The translations under genes and the position numbers were made by a program. From Pseudoprimorskyibacter insulae (GTDB lineage: Bacteria; Pseudomonadota; Alphaproteobacteria; Rhodobacterales; Rhodobacteraceae): a stretch of DNA of 64,000 nucleotides. The stretch's first letter is position 1, and every line of letters begins with the position of its first letter. Below, piece by piece: positions 27,137 to 36,147 of this stretch. The notes under the pieces are model-generated. The model saw nothing but the letters and a program-made list of their open reading frames with translations. It did not search any database and had not been told where the DNA came from. The stretch spans positions 1,036,943 through 1,100,942 of the forward strand of contig NZ_OMOJ01000001.1 in assembly GCF_900302505.1 (NCBI RefSeq), written 5' to 3'.

Positions 27137-27844
27137 TTATTCTACCCCGAAATAGGCGCGCGAAATCGCTTCGCGGGAAATTTCGCCCGTTGCGCCTTCC
27201 AGCGACACGCGGCCTTCTTGCAGGCAGTAGACCCGCGATGAGACCGACAGCGCCTTGCTGATATCTTGTTCCACGATCACCGCGCTCATGCCGCCGCCGA
27301 CGATGCCGGGCAGGGCGTCGTAGATGTCTTTGATGATGATCGGTGCCAGCCCAAGGCTGATTTCGTCGAACAGGATCAGATCCGGGTTCGACATCAGCGC
27401 CCGGCCAATCGCCACCATCTGTTGTTGGCCGCCCGACAGGGACGTGCTGGCCTGATTGCGGCGTTCCTTGAGGATCGGGAACAGCTTATAGACCGCCTCA
27501 AGCGACCAAGGGCCGGGGCGTTTGATCCGCCCGCCGATCAGCAGGTTTTCCTCGACCGAAAGCGAGGGAAACAATTGCCGCCCCTCGGGCACCAAGGCGA
27601 TGCCAAGCGCGGCGACCTGATCGGCCCGCAGCGCCCCGATGGGCTGGCCTTTGAAGGCGATCTGATCGGCCCCGTTGCGCATCAGCCCGGCAATGGAGCG
27701 CAAAAGCGTGGATTTGCCCGCGCCATTGGCCCCGATGATGGCCAGAACTTCGCCTTGATCGACGCTCAGATCCACCCCGTAAAGGGCTTGGAAATCCTTG
27801 TAAAATGCCGTCAGGCCGCGGGTGTTTAGAATGGGTTCAGGCAT
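27137..27844 (-). CDS. livF: ABC transporter ATP-binding protein LivF
   Basis: A 235-residue ATPase: Walker A GANGAGKST, ABC signature LSGGQQQM and Walker B LILFDE are complete. It overlaps livG by 8 bases. It pairs with LivG to power the importer. Confidence 0.95.
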   Translation of the reverse strand: MPEPILNTRGLTAFYKDFQALYGVDLSVDQGEVLAIIGANGAGKSTLLRSIAGLMRNGADQIAFKGQPIGALRADQVAALGIALVPEGRQLFPSLSVEENLLIGGRIKRPGPWSLEAVYKLFPILKERRNQASTSLSGGQQQMVAIGRALMSNPDLILFDEISLGLAPIIIKDIYDALPGIVGGGMSAVIVEQDISKALSVSSRVYCLQEGRVSLEGATGEISREAISRAYFGVE

Positions 27845-28565
27845 CGGCTTCGATCCCCAGATAGATTTCCTTGACCTCGCGGCTGTCCATCACCTCATGC
27901 GGGTCGCCCTCGGCGATCTTGCGGCCAAAGTCGATCACGACCAGACGTTCGACCACGGCCAGCAGGGCATGCACAACATGTTCGATCCAGATGATCGACA
28001 CGCCGCTGGCGTGAATGTCGCGAATGGTCTGCACCAGGGATTTGCATTCGGCCTCGGTCAGACCGCCCGCGATTTCGTCCAGCAACAGCAGTTTCGGTTT
28101 CGCACATAGCGCGCGCGTCAGTTCCAGCCGCTTGCGGTCAAGCAGGGTCAGTCCGCCTGCCAACTTATTGGCTTTGTTCAACAACTCGGTCTGGTCCAGC
28201 ACGGTCAGGCACAGGGTTTCGGCCTCATGCCCGGTCAGGCCCGCCGATTGCGTCGCCGCGATCATCGCGTTTTCGAACACCGTCAGACCGGAAAACGGCT
28301 GCGGCACCTGAAAGCTGCGGGCAATGCCCATGCGGCTGCGGCTGGCCGCGCTCTGCGAGGTCACATCGCGCCCGGCAAACTCCACCCGGCCCGCGTCCGG
28401 CGACAAGGTGCCGGTGATCAGGTTGAACATCGAGGTCTTGCCGGCCCCGTTCGGCCCGATCACGCCAAGCGCTTCGCCTTGGGCCAATTCATAGCTAAGG
28501 CTATCGGCCACCGTGACCGCCCCGAAGGACCGCGACAGGCCATCTAATTTCAGTATTGAGCTCAT
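27837..28565 (-). CDS. livG: ABC transporter ATP-binding protein LivG
   Basis: A 242-residue ATPase with Walker A GPNGAGKTS and Walker B LLLLDE. The signature region reads AGGLTLLDRKRLEL, the relaxed LivG form. The LivG C-terminal tail is present. A strong hairpin separates it from the binding-protein gene upstream. Confidence 0.94.
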   Translation of the reverse strand: MSSILKLDGLSRSFGAVTVADSLSYELAQGEALGVIGPNGAGKTSMFNLITGTLSPDAGRVEFAGRDVTSQSAASRSRMGIARSFQVPQPFSGLTVFENAMIAATQSAGLTGHEAETLCLTVLDQTELLNKANKLAGGLTLLDRKRLELTRALCAKPKLLLLDEIAGGLTEAECKSLVQTIRDIHASGVSIIWIEHVVHALLAVVERLVVIDFGRKIAEGDPHEVMDSREVKEIYLGIEADA

Positions 28566-28585
28566 TTCGCCCCCGTGGTCGGCGT

Positions 28586-28609
28586 GGCGGCGCCAGTTGC
28601 GGCGCCGCC
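28586..28609 (-). repeat. Intercistronic hairpin between the substrate-binding protein gene and livG
   Basis: A perfect 9-bp stem GGCGGCGCC/GGCGCCGCC with a 6-nt loop sits 9 bases after the binding-protein stop. No T tract is present, so it likely protects the abundant binding-protein mRNA. Confidence 0.75.
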
Positions 28610-28617
28610 GGTTTGCA

Positions 28618-29889
28618 TCACAGCAGTGCCAATTCGCCTGTCAGCGGAATATGCGGCGCCGAAGAATTGGCGACGATTTTCAGATCGAAGGCGTCGCCCT
28701 CTTTCTGCCACTGACCCGCAACAAGCGGCGTCTTGGTCACGTTGTTGATCGGCCCATTCGCCCAGTTCACCGGGCCAACGATGGTTTCGACGTTGGTGGC
28801 GGCGATGGCCGAAACGATGGCTTCTGGATCTTCCAGATCCTCGGCGCGGGCGATGACATCGGCCACGACTTCGAACAACGCGTGTTTAAAGCCGATCGGC
28901 TGGGTCCACGGACGGCCCGACGCGGCGGTGTAACCATTGGCCAGTTCGGCGGCGCTGGCCCCGGTCAGGGACGAGTTGAACGGATGGTTCGGCGACCACC
29001 AGACCTCGGACGACAGCCCGTTGCCGCGATCCCCTAGCGATTCAATCACCGACGGGAACAGCAGCGCCTTGCCGATGGTCACGACCTTGGGGTTGAAGCC
29101 CTGTTGGGCGGCTTGGCTCCAGAAGGTGCCAAAGTCCGGCGGGATCATATTGCCGGTGACGATTTCGCAGCCTGCGTCCTTGAACGCATTGATATAGTTC
29201 GAAAAATCGTCGGTGAGCGGCTGATAGCGGCCCGGATCAAGCAGGTCATAGCCTGCCGCCGCCAGCGGCTTGGGCAGGCCCAGTTCGGGGTGGCCCCAAG
29301 CATTGCCATCTGCGTCGTTCGGGAACAACCCGCCGACCTTTTTGGCAACGCCCGACTTGTCCCACATATCAAGGAACGCGCCGATCACATCCTCTAGGCC
29401 CCAGAAGAAGTGGTAGGTGCTGGCAAACCCCTGACCCGGCACGCCATTGCGGCCAAAGAAATAGGGCTGCCACGGGCAGTCGGTGGTGATGCAGGGTACT
29501 TCGTTGATTTCGGCCTGATCGGACACCGGGTTGACGGTATCGGGGGTCGAGGCGGCAACGATGATATCCACCTCATCGCCAAGGATCAGGTCGGCGGCCA
29601 CTTCGGCAGCGCGGTTCGGGTTCGACTGGCTGTCCTTCGAGATGATCTCGATGTTCCATGCCTTGCCGTTGTTTTCAATCCCGCCCGAAAAGGCGGTTTG
29701 AATGGCCTCAAGCACATAGTCATCGGCCTCGGCAAACCCGGCAAGCGGGCCGGTGCGCGGGCTGACATGGCCGACTTTCAGTGTCGGCGTCGCGGCATAG
29801 GCGCGGCTGCTGTGCAAGATCGCCGGGGCCGCCAGCAAAGCGCTGGTGCCCGCAAGAAAGCTGCGGCGGTTCAAGGGTTGTTTCGTCAT
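28618..29889 (-). CDS. ABC transporter substrate-binding protein (LivK/AmiC type) with Tat-like signal
   Basis: A 423-residue type I periplasmic binding protein. It starts with a twin-arginine signal (NRRSFLAG, residues 7-14) and a cleavage region around SRAYA. The two-lobed Peripla_BP_6 fold follows. Export folded by Tat is unusual for this family but is common in cofactor-free members of Rhodobacterales. The ligand is unknown. It lies upstream of livGFHM in the same operon. Confidence 0.92.
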   Translation of the reverse strand: MTKQPLNRRSFLAGTSALLAAPAILHSSRAYAATPTLKVGHVSPRTGPLAGFAEADDYVLEAIQTAFSGGIENNGKAWNIEIISKDSQSNPNRAAEVAADLILGDEVDIIVAASTPDTVNPVSDQAEINEVPCITTDCPWQPYFFGRNGVPGQGFASTYHFFWGLEDVIGAFLDMWDKSGVAKKVGGLFPNDADGNAWGHPELGLPKPLAAAGYDLLDPGRYQPLTDDFSNYINAFKDAGCEIVTGNMIPPDFGTFWSQAAQQGFNPKVVTIGKALLFPSVIESLGDRGNGLSSEVWWSPNHPFNSSLTGASAAELANGYTAASGRPWTQPIGFKHALFEVVADVIARAEDLEDPEAIVSAIAATNVETIVGPVNWANGPINNVTKTPLVAGQWQKEGDAFDLKIVANSSAPHIPLTGELALL

Positions 29890-29921
29890 TTGGTCCTCCC
29901 TCCGAAAATCAGAACGATGTG

Positions 29922-29937
29922 CCGTGCCCCGGCACGG
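29922..29937 (-). repeat. Short hairpin upstream of the binding-protein gene
   Basis: The stem CCGTGCC/GGCACGG with a 2-nt centre follows the 3' end of the dehydrogenase gene on the minus strand. It may be a processing or partial stop site. Confidence 0.4.
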
Positions 29938-29943
29938 GGGTCG

Positions 29944-30873
29944 TCAGTCCTTCAAGATGCCTTCGAGTTTGGTCAGGTGCGTTGTCACCCGATTGCGCAC
30001 TTTTGCAGCCTCTTCGGGCGTCCAAGTGCGGAATCCTTCGCCGGATTTCATGCCCAGCTTGCCATCTGCCACCAGCGCCTCAAGATAGGGCGAGGGGCCG
30101 CGGCGATCCTCCAGATCGGCCAGAACCGTGTTGTGAATATCCAGCGTCAGATCGGTGCCGACCAGATCGGCGTTTTCCAACGGACCAAGCACCGAAAGGC
30201 GGCGGCCAAAGCAGGATTTCACCACGGTATCAACGGCTTCCGCGTCGCAAATGCCGCGCTCCACCAGACTGATCGCTTCACGCCAAAGGGCGTGCTGCAT
30301 CCGGTTGCCAATAAAGCCCGGTACGTCCTTTTCCACCCGCACCGGCGTTTTGCCCGCATCGGCCAATAGGGCCATCATCGTGTCCATTGCGGCGCCTGAG
30401 GTCCATTCGGTGCGGATCACCTCAACCAGCGGGATCATATGCGGCGGGTTCCACCAATGGGTGCCAAGCGCGCGGTCTTTCAGGCGCAGCCCGCTCATGA
30501 TCTCGGTGATCGGCATGACCGAGGTGTTGGAGGCCAGAATGCAGGTATCGGGCGCGTGGGCCTCGACCTCGGCAAAGATCGACTGCTTCAGCGCCATTTT
30601 TTCCGGCGCGGCTTCAAAAACCACGGCAGCGTTTTTGACTGTCCCTTCGACCGTGTCGAAAATCTCGACCTTTTTCAGGATCTTGGCAATCCGTTCATCG
30701 CTTTCGCCCATCAGGCGCAGGCTGTCGCGGATACGGCCAGACACGGCGGCGCGGGCCTCGGGGAAGGGGTCGGTGATGGCCACATATTGCCCGGCGCGGG
30801 CTAGGGTCAGCGCAATGCCATGCCCCATAAGCCCTGCGCCGATCACGGCCATCTGTTGGTTCTTGGCCACCAT
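29944..30873 (-). CDS. 3-hydroxyacyl-CoA dehydrogenase-like NAD enzyme (short form)
   Basis: A 309-residue protein with NAD motif GAGLMGHG (about residues 12-19) ending in an Asp (ITD) that selects NAD. It also has the catalytic region GTHWWNPPHMIPLVEVI (His-Glu dyad) and a C-terminal dimer domain. It is the short type that includes L-carnitine dehydrogenase, L-gulonate 3-dehydrogenase and 3-hydroxybutyryl-CoA dehydrogenase. Because BKACE is in the same operon, oxidation of a free 3-hydroxy acid to a 3-keto acid is a good guess. Confidence 0.87.
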   Translation of the reverse strand: MVAKNQQMAVIGAGLMGHGIALTLARAGQYVAITDPFPEARAAVSGRIRDSLRLMGESDERIAKILKKVEIFDTVEGTVKNAAVVFEAAPEKMALKQSIFAEVEAHAPDTCILASNTSVMPITEIMSGLRLKDRALGTHWWNPPHMIPLVEVIRTEWTSGAAMDTMMALLADAGKTPVRVEKDVPGFIGNRMQHALWREAISLVERGICDAEAVDTVVKSCFGRRLSVLGPLENADLVGTDLTLDIHNTVLADLEDRRGPSPYLEALVADGKLGMKSGEGFRTWTPEEAAKVRNRVTTHLTKLEGILKD

Positions 30874-30876
30874 GGT

Positions 30877-31671
30877 TTAACCCGCCGTATAGCCACCGTC
30901 GGCATATAGAATATGCCCGGTGTAAAAATCGCTGGCTTTGGACGACAGGAAAAGCAGTGGTCCGGCCAGATCTTCAGGCTCGCCCAAGCGGCCTTTGGGC
31001 ACGCGGGTCAGGAACCCGTCGCGGACGGTTTTGGCCTGATCGGTGTCTTCGAACATCCACGCTGTCAGCGGGCTGCGGAACACGGTGGGCGCGATGGCGT
31101 TGACGGTGATGCCCGTCGGGCCAAGCTCGCAACCAAGCGCCTTGGTGATCCCGTCAACCGCAGCCTTCGAGGCGCAATAGGCGGTGTAGCCCGCGGGATG
31201 GCCCAGAAGGCCGCGCGCGCTCGACACCAACACGATCTTGCCTCCGGTGCCTTGCGCCTTCATCTGGCGGGTGGCCGCGCGGGCAAGCAGCCACGATTGC
31301 GTGACGTTGGCATCCATGACGCTGGTGAAGGTCTCGGGAGCCATTTCGTCGATCTTGGCGACCTTGTTCATGCCGCTGGCAACGACAAGGATGTCCAGCG
31401 CGCCATAGGCTTTGACCACTTCGGCCACCATCGCCTCGCAGGCGGCTTCATCGCTGGGGCGGGCGTTGACCTCGGTCACGTCTGTGCCGATCTCGCGGCA
31501 CTCATCGGCGATGTCCTTCAGCGCATCGGCAGACCCGGCCGCCAGCACAAGCTTGCAGCCAGCGCCAGCCAGAACGCGGGCGGCAACCATGCCAAAGGCA
31601 CCGGAAGCCCCTGTAATCAGGGCGGTTTTGCCCGAAACATCAAACATCGAAAGCGGGTTGGTCAGGGACAT
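30877..31671 (-). CDS. Short-chain dehydrogenase/reductase
   Basis: A 264-residue classical SDR: TGASGAFG cofactor motif, a serine in VLVSSARG and YCASK catalytic Y-x3-K. It lies 3 bases before the hydroxyacyl-CoA dehydrogenase-like gene, so the two are cotranscribed. It likely oxidises an alcohol in the same pathway. Closest types are gluconate 5-dehydrogenase and 3-oxoacyl-ACP reductase, but the substrate is unknown. Confidence 0.9.
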   Translation of the reverse strand: MSLTNPLSMFDVSGKTALITGASGAFGMVAARVLAGAGCKLVLAAGSADALKDIADECREIGTDVTEVNARPSDEAACEAMVAEVVKAYGALDILVVASGMNKVAKIDEMAPETFTSVMDANVTQSWLLARAATRQMKAQGTGGKIVLVSSARGLLGHPAGYTAYCASKAAVDGITKALGCELGPTGITVNAIAPTVFRSPLTAWMFEDTDQAKTVRDGFLTRVPKGRLGEPEDLAGPLLFLSSKASDFYTGHILYADGGYTAG

Positions 31672-31674
31672 ATC

Positions 31675-32019
31675 TTAGGCCTTTGGCGGATAGGGGATCA
31701 CGACAAGCATCGTGCAGGTGTGGTTCGAGCGGTTTTCGATCTTGCGCACTTCGCCGGGGGCAATGGTGCAGCTGTCGTATTTGCCAAGAACCGTCTCTTG
31801 GCCGTCGATGATCACGGTCATCTCGCCTTCAAGAACCACGTAAACTTTTTCGAACGGGGTGCTATCGGGGCCAGCGCCGGCACCGGGCAGAAACTGGCTC
31901 AGGCCAACCCACTGGTTGGTCGGGCCGCCGTCTTCGAAGCCTTGCAGACGCAGGCCGACAACGTCCCAATGATTGGGCGCTTCATAAGGCTGCGCATCGG
32001 AAAAACGTTTTAGGTGCAT
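31675..32019 (-). CDS. Small cupin-domain protein
   Basis: A 114-residue single-cupin protein with the motif-1 stretch PFEKVYVVLEGEMTVIIDG and motif-2 NRSNHTCTMLVV. The usual metal histidines are mostly missing from motif 1, so it may be a ligand-binding or isomerase-like cupin rather than a metal dioxygenase. It lies 3 bases upstream of the SDR gene. Confidence 0.83.
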   Translation of the reverse strand: MHLKRFSDAQPYEAPNHWDVVGLRLQGFEDGGPTNQWVGLSQFLPGAGAGPDSTPFEKVYVVLEGEMTVIIDGQETVLGKYDSCTIAPGEVRKIENRSNHTCTMLVVIPYPPKA

Positions 32020-32053
32020 CGTCCGCCTCCCGTCGTGTGATGCTGGGAAAAAG

Positions 32054-32087
32054 GGGCGCCGCCGCGGAGGGATTGCGAACGGCGCCC
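32054..32087 (-). terminator. Terminator or attenuator between the cyclase and cupin genes
   Basis: The 8-bp stem GGGCGCCG/CGGCGCCC with an 18-nt loop is followed, on the minus strand, by C then five T. It is placed to end part of the transcripts after the first gene, so the cyclase may be made in excess over the downstream genes. Confidence 0.65.
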
Positions 32088-32093
32088 TTCAGA

Positions 32094-32930
32094 TCAGTAG
32101 GCGTCGCCCGCCTCGATCCGGAAGTTCTGGGACTTGTCGATCATGGCGACCAGACGAACGATACAGCCGTCACCGCGATCCCAGTTCCACGGGAAGAATG
32201 CGAAGGTGCAGCGCTTGCCGGTGACAGCGTCCAGATCGCCGCCCACGTTTTCGATGCCCATGATTCCGTTCTTGAACAGGATGTTGTGAACCGGTTCCCA
32301 CTCGGGGAAGGCTTCGTCCCACGGAATACCGCCCGACCATTCGAGGTATTCTTGCTCAAGGTGCGGCAGCAGAGGGCCGTTGCGCTGCGGGCCAATGGCG
32401 GTGGCCAGCGGGTGGTCGTTGGCTTGGGTGTCGTGGCCGACAACCTTCACGCCTTTTTCAACCATCCATTCGCCAGCCGATTTCACGAAACCGGGGCAAT
32501 AGGCAAAATAGTCACCGTCTTCGTACTGCTTGTGCCAGCCGGTGTTGATGATCAGAACGTCGCCCTTGCGGATCGACTTGCCACAGGCCTCTTCCAGATC
32601 GTCATAGGTGATCGGCTCCCACTTTTTCTTGGGCATCGACACAACAATGCCCGAGCCGAAGAAATGCGGCAGCGGCACTTCGTCGATGAAAGGCGTGCCT
32701 TGAACCACGTGCGCGGGGGCGTCGATGTGGGTGGTGGCGTGCATGGTGGTGGTGATGCGCTGGCTCAGAACACCCGATTTCGCCATGTAGTGAATGCGTT
32801 CGATCTTGGTGTCTTCGAAATAGGGCCAGTTGGGGTTCTGGAACCCGAAACGGTGGCTGAGGTTGTAGAACTCAAGCCCCATGCTGTTGTCGAGGTTCCC
32901 CTCAAACTCAATGCCGCGAACTTTGACCAT
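32094..32930 (-). CDS. Cyclase family (PF04199) hydrolase, kynurenine formamidase-like
   Basis: A 278-residue metal hydrolase. The metal site is HATTHIDAPAHVV, a variant of HxGTHxDxPxH. Members hydrolyse N-formylkynurenine, isatin or cyclic amides and lactones. It is the first gene of the minus-strand run and lies opposite the IclR gene, so it likely opens or deformylates the pathway substrate. At 278 residues it is longer than kynurenine formamidase (about 210). Confidence 0.87.
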   Translation of the reverse strand: MVKVRGIEFEGNLDNSMGLEFYNLSHRFGFQNPNWPYFEDTKIERIHYMAKSGVLSQRITTTMHATTHIDAPAHVVQGTPFIDEVPLPHFFGSGIVVSMPKKKWEPITYDDLEEACGKSIRKGDVLIINTGWHKQYEDGDYFAYCPGFVKSAGEWMVEKGVKVVGHDTQANDHPLATAIGPQRNGPLLPHLEQEYLEWSGGIPWDEAFPEWEPVHNILFKNGIMGIENVGGDLDAVTGKRCTFAFFPWNWDRGDGCIVRLVAMIDKSQNFRIEAGDAY

Positions 32931-33011
32931 CGGGCAAATCTCCCCTGTTCACCGCCGAGGCGGTGTTTGTTGCAATAGAATGTCAGGATTCCTCCTCCTG
33001 TCCCGAATAAT

Positions 33012-33025
33012 GATGCATGTGCATC
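33012..33025. promoter_or_regulatory. Perfect dyad in the cyclase/iclR divergent region
   Basis: GATGCA-TG-TGCATC is a 14-bp dyad with perfect 6-bp arms, 82 bases upstream of the cyclase start. A second, imperfect dyad (TGTTCCATGG with CCATGAACA, 33100-33129) lies near the iclR start. Binding by the IclR protein is inferred from position only. Confidence 0.5.
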
Positions 33026-33143
33026 GCTATGCGGTCAATACTTATTTGCATTATGGGTTTTCTGTATCGTATGGTGGGTTTGCCAAAGGTCGCATAGAGT
33101 GTTCCATGGCAGCGCGAAACCATGAACAGAAAGACCAAAAACC

Positions 33144-33917
33144 TTGAGCGACAAAGACTTGGGTAAGGGCCGCAACGGCATTCAGGTGATTGAACGGGCT
33201 GCACGAATCTTGCGGGCCTTGAAGGACAACCAATCGGGCATGAGCCTTGGACAGATCGCCGAAGCGGTGGATTTGCCCCGCTCTACGGTGCAACGAATCG
33301 TCGGTGCATTGCAGAGTGAGCGGCTGGTGATTGCCGGATCGAACGGTGGACGGCTCCGGCTAGGGCCGGAACTCAGCGCTTTGGCCGAAGCGGCGCGGTA
33401 CAATATCGTGGAAACCTGCCGGCTGCTGCTGACCGAATTGGCACAAGCCACGGGCGAAACGGCGGACCTGTCGGTGCTGCGCGGATCAGCGATGATCTTC
33501 CTGGATCAGGTTCCCGGCACCCACCGCCTGCGCACCGTGTCATCGGTCGGTGAGGCGTTCCCCCTGACCTCAACCGCGAATGGCCGCGCCTGTTTGGCCC
33601 TGATGGAGAACGACGCCGCAATGGCCTTGGCCCGCGAAGAATGGTCCCGTCAGGGGCACCCCGGCGATGAGGCAAGCCTGCTGAACGAGCTGGAACGCAT
33701 TCGCAGAACCGGTCTGGCCTATGACCTTGATGAACACACCCAAGGCATTTGCGCCGTTGGCTTTGCTTTTGCCGATTGGACGGGTGATCTGCATTCGATC
33801 TCGGTTCCGGTGCCGACAACCCGGTTCGAAGAAATCCGCGATGTGGTCGAAGATGCCCTGCGCAATACGGCCGGACATGTGCAGCGCATGATGGAAAAGG
33901 GGCGTTTCCCGACTTAA
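33144..33917 (+). CDS. IclR-family transcriptional regulator
   Basis: A 257-residue IclR regulator. The winged HTH is at about residues 12-75 (MSLGQIAEAVDLPRSTVQRIVGAL) and the C-terminal IclR effector domain at about 85-250. The TTG at 33144 is the only fitting start, since the nearby ATGs are out of frame and the next in-frame ATG would delete part of the HTH. No good ribosome site is seen. It is divergent from the catabolic run and probably controls it. Its stop shares TTAA with the MFS gene. Confidence 0.9.
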   Translation: MSDKDLGKGRNGIQVIERAARILRALKDNQSGMSLGQIAEAVDLPRSTVQRIVGALQSERLVIAGSNGGRLRLGPELSALAEAARYNIVETCRLLLTELAQATGETADLSVLRGSAMIFLDQVPGTHRLRTVSSVGEAFPLTSTANGRACLALMENDAAMALAREEWSRQGHPGDEASLLNELERIRRTGLAYDLDEHTQGICAVGFAFADWTGDLHSISVPVPTTRFEEIRDVVEDALRNTAGHVQRMMEKGRFPT

Positions 33918-35053
33918 TCGCGGACGCGCAGCACCCCGGCCAAGCTGGACAATGTCAGCGCCAGTACGGCCAGCAAAGCAAAGGACACCCGCAGCGATGT
34001 CAGCTCGGCCACAAAGCCGATGATCGCGGGGCCAAGCAATGTGCCGCCATAGCCCAGCGTCGCAACGCTGGCGATGGCGCGTCCGGGGGCGGTGTTTGGA
34101 TCGTTGGCCGCGCGTGAAAAGGCCAGCGGCACCACGACGGCATAGCCGACGCCCATCAGCGCAAACCCCGCCAAGGCCGGCCCAAACGCCGGGACCGAGG
34201 CGACAAGCGCCGCGCCGCAGGCCGCGCTTAGCCCGCCGAAACGGGCGGTGGCGACCGACCCAAAGGCTTGGATCACCCGGTCGCCGATCAGGCGCATTGC
34301 CACCATCGTCACCGAGAAAGACGCATAGCCAAGCGCCGCCATTTGCTGACTGACGTCTGCCGGGCCGGTCAGGTACACCGCGCTCCAGTCGGCCATGGCG
34401 CCTTCGCCGATCGAACTGCAGAAGGCGACAAACCCCACCAGCACCAGCGCGCCTTTGGGGAAGGCAAAGACCGGCCCCGCACCGCCCGCCGCGCCGGGCG
34501 TGTCTTTCCATGGGGCGCGGGCCAGCGCGAAACAGGCGACGGTTGTGATGGTGCCTGCCAGCGCGAAATGCGTCAGCACCGGCATGGACACCGATAGCGC
34601 CAGATAGCCAGACCCCGCACCAAGCCCTGCCCCTAGGCTGAACATGGCGTGAAAGCTGGTCATGATCGGCTTGCCCATCTTGCGTTCCACATCCGCGCCC
34701 CAAGCGTTCATCGCCACATCCATACCGCCATGGGTCGCGCCAAAGAACACGATCAGCAGCATCAGCATCGGCATGTTTCCAGCCAATGGCAGCAGAAGCA
34801 ATCCAACCGCATAGAGTACGGCCAGCAGCTTGGTGACGGTCGCGGCCCCTTTGCGGTCGGTCAGATGGCCCGCAACCGGGAAGGCCACCATAGCGCCAAG
34901 CGACATGAACAAAAGGCACAGGCCCAGTTGGCCGTGACTCAGGGTAAGGCTGTCTTTGATCGTCGGAATGCGCGAGGCCCAGATCCCGAACAGCGCCCCG
35001 TTTAGAAAGAACATCGCCGATACGGCAAGGCGGGGCGTTAGGAAAGGCGTCAT
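33914..35053 (-). CDS. MFS transporter (YbjJ/fucose-permease-like)
   Basis: A 379-residue MFS permease with about twelve helices and the loop motif GHLTDRKGAA (residues about 62-71). GIWASRIPTIK in helix 1 matches the YbjJ group. The substrate is unknown. It is convergent with iclR, so it is not obviously part of that regulon. Confidence 0.88.
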   Translation of the reverse strand: MTPFLTPRLAVSAMFFLNGALFGIWASRIPTIKDSLTLSHGQLGLCLLFMSLGAMVAFPVAGHLTDRKGAATVTKLLAVLYAVGLLLLPLAGNMPMLMLLIVFFGATHGGMDVAMNAWGADVERKMGKPIMTSFHAMFSLGAGLGAGSGYLALSVSMPVLTHFALAGTITTVACFALARAPWKDTPGAAGGAGPVFAFPKGALVLVGFVAFCSSIGEGAMADWSAVYLTGPADVSQQMAALGYASFSVTMVAMRLIGDRVIQAFGSVATARFGGLSAACGAALVASVPAFGPALAGFALMGVGYAVVVPLAFSRAANDPNTAPGRAIASVATLGYGGTLLGPAIIGFVAELTSLRVSFALLAVLALTLSSLAGVLRVRD

Positions 35054-35127
35054 GAATCCATCCGGTCAAAGGGCTTTGGATGTCATGTGTTGCGCTAACG
35101 GTGGCAAAAGCCAAGTCACGAATTCTT

Positions 35128-36063
35128 TCAGGGGAGAATACTTAGCCAGCCCCAGATGGTCAGCGTGCTAAGCGCGGTTGCCACCAAAACCGACGATGCC
35201 GCAACCCGCTTGGCCCGGCCATACATATTGGCAAAGAGGTAGGAATTGATCCCCGGTGCCATGGAGGCGGTGGTCACCGCCGACCGGAAGTTGTCGGTGG
35301 ACAGGCCCAGCGTTTTGCCTAGCGTCCAGGTGATGGCCGGATGGATCAACAGCGCCAGGACGCAGATCATTGCGATTGTGCGGGCGTCGCCCTCGGGGCG
35401 GTAGCGGAACAGCACGCCGCCCATTCCAAACAGAACGGCCGGCAGCGCGGCGCGGATCATCATGTCGATGGCATCTGTCGCGGGGGTCGGCAGGCCAATG
35501 TGCAGCAGGTTGAAGGACAGGCCCAGAATGATCCCAAGCACCAGCGCGTTGCGGAACATCGCACGCGGCACAGTGATGAGCAGCCCGAGCGAGGTGCGCC
35601 CTTTGGCGCGGGCGATCTCCATCGCGGTGATGCCAAGCGCATAGCAAAACGGCGAATGCATCGCGACAATGGCATAGTTGCCGGCCAGCGCGGCCTCGGA
35701 ACTGCCAAAGGCGCGTTGTGTGATCGGCAGGCCCAGCATCAACGAGTTGGCGAAAAGGCAGCAGAACCCGATGGCAATGGCGTCTTCCCAGTCGCGTTTG
35801 AACAGCAGCCGCGCCCCCATGATCCCGAGCGAGAAACAGGTCACGGATCCGGTATAAAAGCTGATGAGGATCGGCCAGTCGAAGGTCTGGCCAAGGTCCA
35901 ACTGCCACAACGCCCGAAACAGCAGGCAGGGCATGGCAAAGCTTTGGCTGAACTTCATCAGCCCGTCGACGCCGCTATCGGTCATCCAGCTACGCCAAAC
36001 GGCGATATAGCCTGCGCCGATCACCAAAAAGACAGGAAGGATGACGTTCAGCAAGGCCTGCAT
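35128..36063 (-). CDS. AEC family transporter (auxin efflux carrier/malonate type)
   Basis: A 311-residue membrane protein with ten hydrophobic segments in the AEC two-bundle arrangement, starting ALLNVILPVFLVIGAGYIAV. Relatives move malonate, malate or auxin-like acids. It has no obvious partner gene. It may export or import a carboxylate. Confidence 0.88.
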   Translation of the reverse strand: MQALLNVILPVFLVIGAGYIAVWRSWMTDSGVDGLMKFSQSFAMPCLLFRALWQLDLGQTFDWPILISFYTGSVTCFSLGIMGARLLFKRDWEDAIAIGFCCLFANSLMLGLPITQRAFGSSEAALAGNYAIVAMHSPFCYALGITAMEIARAKGRTSLGLLITVPRAMFRNALVLGIILGLSFNLLHIGLPTPATDAIDMMIRAALPAVLFGMGGVLFRYRPEGDARTIAMICVLALLIHPAITWTLGKTLGLSTDNFRSAVTTASMAPGINSYLFANMYGRAKRVAASSVLVATALSTLTIWGWLSILP

Positions 36064-36147
36064 GCGGCGGCTCTCCGGGCGGGTGGTGTGTGCGCGTATT
36101 TAAAAAAGAGAAGAAGCAGGAAACCGCGCCCGGTCCTGCGACGTGGG

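Noticed and set aside
33570..35114. Open frame of 514 codons overlapping the MFS gene and iclR
   Set aside because: It is out of frame with the MFS protein, composition is Arg/Gly-rich and no domain is visible.
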